7,573 nt of DNA, taken from contig JAKAOI010000098.1 in the NCBI GenBank assembly GCA_021812265.1, forward strand, positions 1-7,573, given 5' to 3'. The notes under the pieces are model-generated. The model had not been told where the DNA came from, did not search any database, and saw only the letters and a list, made by a program, of their open reading frames with translations. Each line of letters begins with the position of its first letter. The first letter of the stretch is position 1. The position numbers and the translations under genes are program-made. Of this stretch, positions 1-4,451 are shown piece by piece. The DNA comes from Chloroflexota bacterium. Its GTDB lineage: Bacteria; Chloroflexota; Ktedonobacteria; Ktedonobacterales; JACDGC01.

Positions 1-863
1 CCCGCCGTCGCAGCGTCTTCTTGAAACGCAATCATCACAACTGCTGTCCGCGTATCTCCCTGAGCTTGTTGCAGCGCTTGTTCCGCCACAGCTTCGTCAC
101 ATCCGGTGATTGCGCGCACCACATTCATTGCTCGCTTGCGCAATTTATCATTTGTCGCCTGCACATCAACCATCAGGTTGCCGTATGTTTTGCCAAGCAA
201 AATCATCACACCGGTGCTCATCATATTCAAAACCATTTTTTGCGCAGTTCCGGCCTTCAACCGTGTTGAACCGGAAATAACTTCGGGGCCGACTATCGGC
301 GCAATACATATATCCGCCAAATTTGCCAGCCGCGATGGCGCGTTGCACACCAAGCCGATAGTCAGCGCGTGATAATTTTTTGCGCAAGCGACGCCGCCCA
401 GAACATAAGGCGTGCGTCCGCTGGCGGTAACACCAATAACACAGTCTTGCGCAGAAATATGTACAGCCAAAATATCTCTTTCACCGGCGAGCGCGTCATC
501 TTCCAAATCTTCGGCCGCTTGGTTTAGCGCAAGTGCGCCGCCGGCGACACAGGCAATAACGCGATCCGGCGCAATATTAAACGTGGGCGGGCATTCATAA
601 GCGTCTAACGCGCCAAGTCGGCCCGATGTTCCGGCGCCAATATATATCATGCGCCCGCCGGACCGCATACGCGCGGCGATTGCCTCAATTGCCTGCGCAA
701 TGTGCGGCGTTTCCAGAGCTACAGCCGCCGCAACGACAGCGTCTTCGGCGTTCATAGCCTGCGCAATTTCCAGTGGCGACATCTTATCAATATGGTGTGT
801 TGCGGCGTTTGTTTGCTCTGTCAGTAAAGTTTCCAATTGATCCGGTGATCTATCGTCGTGCAT
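1..863 (-). CDS. murQ: N-acetylmuramic acid 6-phosphate etherase MurQ (3' end cut by window edge)
   Basis: A frame open from ATG at 863-861 to the left edge gives 287 residues; the family is about 300 long, so only the C-terminal tip is missing. MurQ cleaves the D-lactyl ether of MurNAc-6-phosphate in the cytoplasm, giving GlcNAc-6-phosphate and D-lactate. Seen in the sequence: the N-terminal THHIDKMSPLE segment (about 22-32), the SIS phosphosugar motif GAGTSGRLGALDAYECPPT (76-94), GVTASGRTPYVLGG (144-157), VGPEVISGSTRLKAGTAQK (191-209) and GNLMVDVQATN (228-238). By alignment with E. coli MurQ from memory, E90 (in YECPPT) matches catalytic Glu83 and E121 (in EDLEDD) matches Glu114; both are kept. 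A GGAG at 874-871 lies 7 nt before the ATG. The gene follows the GntR regulator by 24 nt without a terminator, so they are probably one transcript. The product enters the NagA step encoded nearby. Confidence 0.95.
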   Translation of the reverse strand, partial: MHDDRSPDQLETLLTEQTNAATHHIDKMSPLEIAQAMNAEDAVVAAAVALETPHIAQAIEAIAARMRSGGRMIYIGAGTSGRLGALDAYECPPTFNIAPDRVIACVAGGALALNQAAEDLEDDALAGERDILAVHISAQDCVIGVTASGRTPYVLGGVACAKNYHALTIGLVCNAPSRLANLADICIAPIVGPEVISGSTRLKAGTAQKMVLNMMSTGVMILLGKTYGNLMVDVQATNDKLRKRAMNVVRAITGCDEAVAEQALQQAQGDTRTAVVMIAFQEDAATA

Positions 864-887
864 AAAAGCGCTCCAGGGAAAATTTTT

Positions 888-1631
888 TTATAAAAGTTGA
901 TCGCGGCGCAAATGCGTATAAAAAACGTATTTCGAGCCGCAATACACAGAAGTGGCGTATTCAAATGGAGTGTTGCGATCGGTGTAGGTTGTGCGCCGAA
1001 TAAATAATATAGCGCTGTTAACCTCAATCTCCAATTTTTGCGCGTCTTCCGGCATAGCTAAGCCGGCTTCAATTTCCTGATCGGCTTCCAACAGGGGGAC
1101 GCCATATTTTTCTTCCAGCAATCTATAGAGAGAGTGCTGCTCAAGATCTTCGGAAAGCAAATTTTCACAGCCGCGAAAATGTATATGTGTGCGTTCAATA
1201 GCCAACGGCGCCTCATCTGCCAACCGCAAACGCTCTATACGGCAAATAGATTCACCAACTTCGATACGCAGAATTTCGGCGATTTTTTCATCCGCAGGGA
1301 TAATTTCCTGTGAAAGCACTCGCGCACTGGGCCGCTGCCCGCGAGCGCTGATATCTTCCGTAAACCCGGTTAACCGCATAAGCTGCTGAGTTATTTTATT
1401 TCGTGTCACAAAGGTTCCGCGCCCTTGTTCTCGATAAAATACACCTTCGTTTACCAAATCGGTAATTGCCTGGCGGGCAGTCATGCGGCTGATGCCATAA
1501 AACTCGCTGATTTCCCGCTCAGACGGAATGAGATCATTTGGCTTCCATTCACCTGCTTTAACCCGTTCTCGCAAAATTTCTTTCAGTTGGTGATAGCGGG
1601 GAATTGGACTGCCTCGATGGATTGACTTCAA
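888..1631 (-). CDS. GntR/HutC-family transcriptional regulator with UTRA domain (NagR/DasR-like)
   Basis: The protein has 247 residues, the usual length for HutC-type regulators. An N-terminal winged helix-turn-helix (about 8-76) shows the family marks PSEREISEFYGISRMTARQA (36-55), DLVNEG (58-63) and the wing QGRGTFV (69-75). The UTRA effector domain (about 85-242) shows the linker LTGFTEDISARGQRPSARVL (87-106), the RIERLRLADEAPLAIERTHI stretch (131-150) and the C-terminal EYATSVYCGSKYVFY (224-238). Such domains bind phosphorylated sugars; NagR/YvoA and DasR respond to glucosamine-6-phosphate or GlcNAc-6-phosphate. The setting next to murQ and nagA, plus dre-like sites in the window, makes an amino-sugar-phosphate repressor the best guess. 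The start is TTG, chosen because AAAGGTGG sits 6 nt upstream. It heads the murQ transcript and probably regulates itself, nagA and the transporter. No clear consensus promoter precedes it: TATACT (complement of 1686-1691) could be a -10, but its -35 (GGTTTT) is poor. Confidence 0.92.
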   Translation of the reverse strand: MKSIHRGSPIPRYHQLKEILRERVKAGEWKPNDLIPSEREISEFYGISRMTARQAITDLVNEGVFYREQGRGTFVTRNKITQQLMRLTGFTEDISARGQRPSARVLSQEIIPADEKIAEILRIEVGESICRIERLRLADEAPLAIERTHIHFRGCENLLSEDLEQHSLYRLLEEKYGVPLLEADQEIEAGLAMPEDAQKLEIEVNSAILFIRRTTYTDRNTPFEYATSVYCGSKYVFYTHLRRDQLL

Positions 1632-1637
1632 TGGCGG

Positions 1638-1645
1638 CCACCTTT
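1638..1645 (-). promoter_or_regulatory. Ribosome-binding site fixing the TTG start of the GntR regulator
   Basis: Read on the minus strand this is AAAGGTGG, ending 6 nt before the TTG at 1631-1629. It supports the non-ATG start, since no in-frame ATG or GTG with a comparable site is seen nearby. Confidence 0.7.
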
Positions 1646-1663
1646 CTTATAGAGCAATGTTGT

Positions 1664-1690
1664 ATACTATGTCATCTATAAGGATAGTAT
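1664..1690. repeat. 7-bp perfect inverted repeat in the regulator leader or promoter
   Basis: ATACTAT (1664-1670) and ATAGTAT (1684-1690) are exact reverse complements separated by 13 bp. The right arm overlaps the only plausible -10 (complement of 1686-1691) for the regulator gene, so binding here could autoregulate it. The AT-rich composition makes chance occurrence possible. Confidence 0.4.
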
Positions 1691-1726
1691 ATTTTTCGGG
1701 TTTGCGAAAAAACCATTCGTTTGTGT

Positions 1727-1754
1727 TTGTTTTTTTTCGTTAAGATGGTATAAT
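1727..1754 (+). promoter_or_regulatory. Probable nagA promoter
   Basis: A perfect -10 TATAAT is at 1749-1754, with a weak -35 TTGTTT at 1727-1732 (16-bp spacer). A second TATAAT at 1758-1763 has no good -35. Transcription would start near 1761, giving a leader of about 120 nt before the nagA ATG. The start point would sit directly beside the inverted repeat at 1764-1782, a standard repressor-blocking position. Confidence 0.5.
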
Positions 1755-1782
1755 TAGTATAATGTATATACCAGTTATATAC
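1746..1782. promoter_or_regulatory. Candidate HutC/GntR operator(s) at the nagA promoter
   Basis: GTATATACCAGTTATATAC (1764-1782) is a perfect inverted repeat with 7-bp arms and a 5-bp centre. Its left side is GTATATAC, matching the GT-N-TA-TA-N-AC-like core described for HutC-subfamily operators. A second, overlapping inverted repeat pairs TGGTATA (1746-1752) with TATACCA (1767-1773) and encloses both TATAAT boxes. Either could bind the UTRA regulator encoded next door. Assignment rests on position and symmetry only. Confidence 0.5.
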
Positions 1783-1871
1783 ATGATGACATATCTTGCT
1801 CCCACTGTCAAGTGGAGAAAGGAAGAATTTCCCCTGTTTATTGTTTTATTCTATTTATTTCATGTAACTGC

Positions 1872-1877
1872 GAGGAA
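1872..1877 (+). promoter_or_regulatory. Ribosome-binding site selecting the nagA ATG at 1884
   Basis: GAGGAA ends 6 nt before ATG 1884-1886. An upstream in-frame GTG at 1812 would add 24 residues (a Cys- and Phe-rich stretch unlike NagA) and has no comparable site before it, so 1884 is preferred. Confidence 0.75.
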
Positions 1878-1883
1878 CAACGT

Positions 1884-3065
1884 ATGCGCATAACATTGCA
1901 AGGCGCGCGCATAACCGACGCATTTACCGATTTGGCTTCCGGGTCGGTAGTGATAGAGGATGGCCGCATCCTTTCGGTTGGTGGCGAAGCGGAAGTGTCT
2001 GGCGCAGTAATTGACGCTGCAGGAATGATTATTATGCCTGGGTTTATAGATATCCATACCCATGGCGGCGGCGGATACAGTTTACACACCACTCAGCCGG
2101 ATGAAATTTTGCGCTACTGCCGGTGGGCAGCGGGAACCGGTGTTACCGGTTTTTTAATCGGCGTGGTTGGCGTTAACGGCGGCATGCCTTTGGCGCAGTT
2201 AAACGCGGCGACGCAAGCAATACAGGCGCACACCACGGGCGCGCAGCCCTTGGGTATTCATCTGGAGGGGCCATATATCAGTCCGCTGCGGCGCGGCGCG
2301 CATCCAACATCGTGGTTGCGCACACCGTCTGCTGAAGATACCGAGCAAATTTTAGCGGCGGCAAACGGCGCATTGCGTTTAGTTGCCATGGCTCCCGAAC
2401 TACAACACGCCGAGGATATGATTCGGCTGTTGACCGAAGCTAATGTTACGGTGAGTATCGGCCACTCTGACGCAACGTACAAACAAACAATGGAAGCGAT
2501 TACACATGGCGTTTCGCATATGACGCATTGTTTTAACGCAATGCGGCCACTGCATCACAGGGAACCCGGTCCGCTGGGCGCAATTATGTGTGCGCCACAG
2601 GTTTTTGGTGAAATTATTGGGGATGGCGTGCATGTCCACCCAGTAATGGTAGATATGATGATTCGGCTGCTGAAGCCATCCCGAGCCGTAATCATAACCG
2701 ACGCGCAGGCCGGCGCAGGCTTGGGTGATTCCGCTGAGTTTGAGTTTGCCGGGCAAGTTGCGCATAACGGCGGCGGCGTAGCGCTGCTTTCAGATGGCAC
2801 ATTAGCGGGCAGTATTTTAACAATGGATCAGGCTTTGCGCAATATTTTAGCTATGTCGCAGCTCACCCTTTCAGAGGCGGTTGGCATGCTGACGTGGAAC
2901 CCGGCGCAATCGGTGAAAGCGCAAAAAAAAGGTTTGCTTCAACCTGGTTTTGACGCAGATTTAGCAATTTTTGATGCGTCGATGACATTACAGGCAACCA
3001 TTTGCCGGGGAACGGCTGCCTATACAACGAATCAATGGAGAGAACGGGCAAGCATTTTCGGTTAA
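1884..3065 (+). CDS. nagA: N-acetylglucosamine-6-phosphate deacetylase NagA
   Basis: The protein has 393 residues, a normal length for NagA, an amidohydrolase-superfamily enzyme. It removes acetate from GlcNAc-6-phosphate in the cytoplasm, giving glucosamine-6-phosphate. Seen in the sequence: metal motif HxH in GFIDIHTHGGGG (H58, H60), GIHLEGPYIS (124-133, metal ligand E128), SIGHSDATY (191-199, H194), the substrate loop MTHCFNAMRPLHHREPG (213-229, H215) and IITDAQAGAG (270-279, catalytic D273). The SDGTLAGS segment (303-310) and the C-terminal GFDADLAIFD (355-364) are also typical. All expected metal and catalytic residues are present, and both histidines of the HxH motif are kept. The neighbouring murQ supplies its substrate and the SIS-domain protein probably uses its product. 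It is divergent from the regulator and likely repressed by it. Confidence 0.96.
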   Translation: MRITLQGARITDAFTDLASGSVVIEDGRILSVGGEAEVSGAVIDAAGMIIMPGFIDIHTHGGGGYSLHTTQPDEILRYCRWAAGTGVTGFLIGVVGVNGGMPLAQLNAATQAIQAHTTGAQPLGIHLEGPYISPLRRGAHPTSWLRTPSAEDTEQILAAANGALRLVAMAPELQHAEDMIRLLTEANVTVSIGHSDATYKQTMEAITHGVSHMTHCFNAMRPLHHREPGPLGAIMCAPQVFGEIIGDGVHVHPVMVDMMIRLLKPSRAVIITDAQAGAGLGDSAEFEFAGQVAHNGGGVALLSDGTLAGSILTMDQALRNILAMSQLTLSEAVGMLTWNPAQSVKAQKKGLLQPGFDADLAIFDASMTLQATICRGTAAYTTNQWRERASIFG

Positions 3066-3078
3066 TTGCTATTGCATC

Positions 3079-3095
3079 AACATCCAGCAGATGTT
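3079..3095. terminator. Weak bidirectional hairpin between convergent nagA and the SIS gene
   Basis: AACATC (3079-3084) and GATGTT (3090-3095) form a 6-bp stem with a 5-nt loop in the 54-bp gap between two convergent genes. CATC (3075-3078) and GATG (3106-3109) could extend pairing loosely. No U-tract follows on either strand, so this is at best a weak or factor-assisted terminator. A near copy in the opposite orientation occurs at 4267-4285. Confidence 0.4.
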
Positions 3096-3119
3096 TCCAG
3101 CATTCGATGTTTTGAGCAA

Positions 3120-4154
3120 TTACACGGTTTTGGTTACTTTACGTAAACTCCTTGGCGCGTCAGGATTCAGCCCCTTAACCTGCGCTAAACGCAACGCAAA
3201 AATTTGTCCGGGAATAATACTTGTAATAGGGCTAAGCCATTCCGGAACAGAGACCGCCAACGCAAGGCGTGTTTGCGCCAATTCCAGCGCCGCATCTGTA
3301 TCGGAAATAACCAGCAGTTCTGCTCCGCTGTGCGATAAATCCTCTGCCAGCCGGCGCATATCAGCTAAAACACTCCCCTCCGGCATTATTAAAATCACCG
3401 GTGAACCGCTTTCTATAGCCGCAATCGGGCCGTGCCGAAAATCGGCGGAAGAATAAGAAACAGCCATCACATATGTTAACTCTTTCAGTTTCAGCGCTAA
3501 TTCATGCGCCGTAGCGTAATTGTATCCCCGGCCGATAACTGTGCATTGGTTCATATAGCGATATCGCTCCGCACGCTCTGCAATAGCCTGCGATCCTGCA
3601 ATAACAGCTGAAACTGCTTCGGGTAAAGACTGCAGCTGCGCAATAGCGCTTTGATCTCCGCTGAAAACAGCCGCAAAAGCAGCCATAACAGCAAGCTGGG
3701 CTGTATATGTTTTTGTGGCGGCGACACTTTTTTCCTCGCCAACATGCAGCAAAACAACATGATCTGCCGCGCGCGCCAATGGTGAATTGCCGTCATTGGT
3801 AATAGCCAATGTCGGTCGCCCTTGCTTTTTACCCTCCTCAATAACCGAAATAATATCCGGTGACTGCCCGGATTGCGATATGCCGATAACCAACGCTTCA
3901 TCAAAGCGCGGCGGCAGATGATACATGGAATGCAATGAAGGTGTTGCCGGTGTAATTGGGTATCGCGCCAGCGCCGCCCAGCTATATGCGGCATAGGTCG
4001 CAGCGTGATCCGAGGAGCCTCTGGCGGCAATGACCACGTAGCGAAACATAGGCAAGCTGCGGACAATCTGTTGGATATGATCCAATTCACAGTCCAGCAG
4101 CTGCGCCAACAACGCTGGCTGGGCATAAATTTCCTGTTCAAGTAAAACAGACAT
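3120..4154 (-). CDS. SIS-domain sugar-phosphate isomerase/deaminase, probable NagB-II glucosamine-6-phosphate deaminase
   Basis: A 344-residue protein with two SIS domains (about 28-165 and 195-325), corresponding to the isomerase half of GlmS without its glutaminase domain. Seen: EIYAQP (8-13), VVIAARGSSDHAATY (40-54), GISQSGQSPD (91-100), EEKSVAATKTYTAQL (140-154), AHELALKLKEL (216-226) and FRHGPIAAIE (239-248). Aligned with E. coli GlmS from memory, E218, K222, E225 and H241 fall at Glu481, Lys485, Glu488 and His504, with matching spacing; K339 fits Lys603 near the C-terminus. Proteins of this form next to nagA usually are NagB-II, turning glucosamine-6-phosphate into fructose-6-phosphate and ammonia. 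No classical NagB is in the window. Alternatives are an AgaS-type or fructoselysine-type deglycase. The start is the ATG preceded by GGAGG; the frame stays open 39 codons upstream, but that stretch crosses the promoter and operator. The gene is divergent from the transporter. Confidence 0.85.
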   Translation of the reverse strand: MSVLLEQEIYAQPALLAQLLDCELDHIQQIVRSLPMFRYVVIAARGSSDHAATYAAYSWAALARYPITPATPSLHSMYHLPPRFDEALVIGISQSGQSPDIISVIEEGKKQGRPTLAITNDGNSPLARAADHVVLLHVGEEKSVAATKTYTAQLAVMAAFAAVFSGDQSAIAQLQSLPEAVSAVIAGSQAIAERAERYRYMNQCTVIGRGYNYATAHELALKLKELTYVMAVSYSSADFRHGPIAAIESGSPVILIMPEGSVLADMRRLAEDLSHSGAELLVISDTDAALELAQTRLALAVSVPEWLSPITSIIPGQIFALRLAQVKGLNPDAPRSLRKVTKTV

Positions 4155-4163
4155 TGTAAAGAA

Positions 4164-4168
4164 CCTCC
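4164..4168 (-). promoter_or_regulatory. Ribosome-binding site selecting the SIS-gene ATG at 4154
   Basis: GGAGG on the minus strand lies 9 nt before ATG 4154-4152. It rules in the 344-residue form over a start at 4271, which would lie upstream of the gene's own promoter. Confidence 0.75.
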
Positions 4169-4194
4169 GAAGAGTATGATCAGTCCTATCACAA

Positions 4195-4223
4195 ATTATA
4201 ACCAATTTCTGGTCTAGTGGTCT
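4195..4223 (-). promoter_or_regulatory. Probable promoter of the SIS gene
   Basis: A perfect minus-strand -10 TATAAT (complement of 4195-4200) lies about 34 nt of leader upstream of the ribosome-binding site and start. The -35 position (complement of about 4218-4223, AGACCA) is poor and falls inside the dre-like operator, so expression may depend on other contacts or be readily blocked by a bound repressor. Confidence 0.5.
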
Positions 4224-4231
4224 AGACATCT
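4210..4231. promoter_or_regulatory. Tandem dre-like operator (TGGTCTAG repeat)
   Basis: TGGTCTAG occurs twice head to tail (4210-4217 and 4218-4225), and the second copy continues as AGTGGTCTAGACATCT (4216-4231). This matches 14 of 16 positions of the palindromic dre consensus AGTGGTCTAGACCACT, recalled for DasR and NagR/YvoA regulators of GlcNAc use. It lies between two divergent promoters, touching the -35 of the plus-strand one and covering the -35 of the minus-strand one. Binding by the GntR/UTRA protein of this window would switch the transporter and the SIS enzyme together. The consensus is from memory; binding is inferred. Confidence 0.7.
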
Positions 4232-4247
4232 TGACAAATAGACATCT
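4223..4247. repeat. Direct repeat TAGACATCT inside the transporter promoter
   Basis: TAGACATCT occurs at 4223-4231 and 4239-4247, 16 bp apart. The second copy is part of ATAGACATCTAT (4238-4248 region), a 5-bp inverted repeat around a CA centre, and lies in the spacer between the -35 and -10. The two copies could be half-sites or a second, weaker operator for the same regulator. Confidence 0.5.
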
Positions 4248-4259
4248 ATCATGTATACT
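4231..4259 (+). promoter_or_regulatory. Near-consensus promoter of the ABC transporter operon
   Basis: TTGACA (4231-4236) is a perfect -35; a 17-bp spacer leads to TATACT (4254-4259), one mismatch from the -10 consensus. The start point should be near 4266, giving a leader of about 186 nt before the binding-protein ATG. Such a strong core promoter with an operator at its -35 suggests a repressed but highly inducible operon. Confidence 0.8.
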
Positions 4260-4402
4260 AACTTTCAACATCTGCTGGAGATGTTAGATAACCGAATACG
4301 AATAAGCAGACTGCAGCTGTAACTTTCGTATAGCGTAAGCTGCCAAGGCAGCAGCAAGCTTTATCCCTTTCTTGAAGTAGTTTTCATCTTGAAGAATGTG
4401 AA

Positions 4403-4425
4403 GAGAAATCAGAGTGTGATTTCTC
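4403..4425 (+). repeat. Perfect 9-bp hairpin just upstream of the binding-protein ribosome-binding site
   Basis: GAGAAATCA (4403-4411) and TGATTTCTC (4417-4425) are exact reverse complements around a GAGTG loop. The hairpin ends 15 nt before the G-tract at 4441 and could affect ribosome access or RNA stability. As DNA it could also be a protein site. Confidence 0.6.
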
Positions 4426-4440
4426 ATTTCTCTCAAAGTT

Positions 4441-4446
4441 GGGGGG
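4441..4446 (+). promoter_or_regulatory. Unusual G6 ribosome-binding site of the binding-protein gene
   Basis: GGGGGG followed by five T residues precedes ATG 4452-4454. Other genes here use GGAGG-type or similar sites, so a pure G run is atypical, but its position is right and it supports 4452 over the in-frame TTG at 4389. A run of this kind is also prone to length changes. Confidence 0.5.
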
Positions 4447-4451
4447 TTTTT

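Larger units (their letters stand above)
1632..1883. promoter_or_regulatory. Divergent control region between the GntR regulator and nagA
   Basis: These 252 bp carry no plausible gene. The part at 1660-1790 is very AT-rich and contains several inverted repeats and GTATAC/GTATATAC cores, the core type known for HutC-family operators. The probable nagA promoter and the regulator's own leader both lie here. From about 1791 to 1883 the sequence looks like a plain nagA leader with no strong structure. Confidence 0.7.
4266..4451 (+). other. Structured 5' leader of the binding-protein gene
   Basis: No gene is seen in this stretch; it is mostly the transcribed leader. It carries successive inverted repeats: AACATC/GATGTT (4267-4272 with 4280-4285) at the predicted 5' end; ATACGAA/TTCGTAT (4296-4302 with 4325-4331) enclosing GCAG-A-CTGC (4306-4314); GCTGCC-AA-GGCAGC (4339-4352); and a 9-bp hairpin at 4403-4425. 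None is followed by a clear U-tract before the start codon, so it does not look like a standard terminator attenuator. It matches no riboswitch class that I recognise. The first hairpin may simply protect the RNA 5' end. Confidence 0.5.

Noticed and set aside
166..387. 73-codon minus-strand frame overlapping murQ
   Set aside because: It is an out-of-frame shadow of murQ, whose own frame is open throughout and has conserved MurQ motifs.
1812..1883. Extended NagA start at GTG 1812, adding 24 residues
   Set aside because: There is no ribosome-binding site before it, the added residues do not resemble NagA, and the ATG at 1884 has a well-spaced GAGGAA.
3120..4154. Full glucosamine-6-phosphate synthase GlmS or a MurR-type SIS regulator
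   Set aside because: There is no N-terminal glutaminase domain with Cys2 and no helix-turn-helix domain; the protein has only the two SIS domains.
4155..4271. Extended SIS protein starting at 4271
   Set aside because: The added 39 codons run through the TATAAT box and the dre-like operator, and GGAGG is positioned for the ATG at 4154.
4389..4451. Extended binding-protein start at TTG 4389
   Set aside because: It would place 21 residues ahead of a complete lipoprotein signal peptide and run through the 4403-4425 hairpin; ATG 4452 gives a normal signal.
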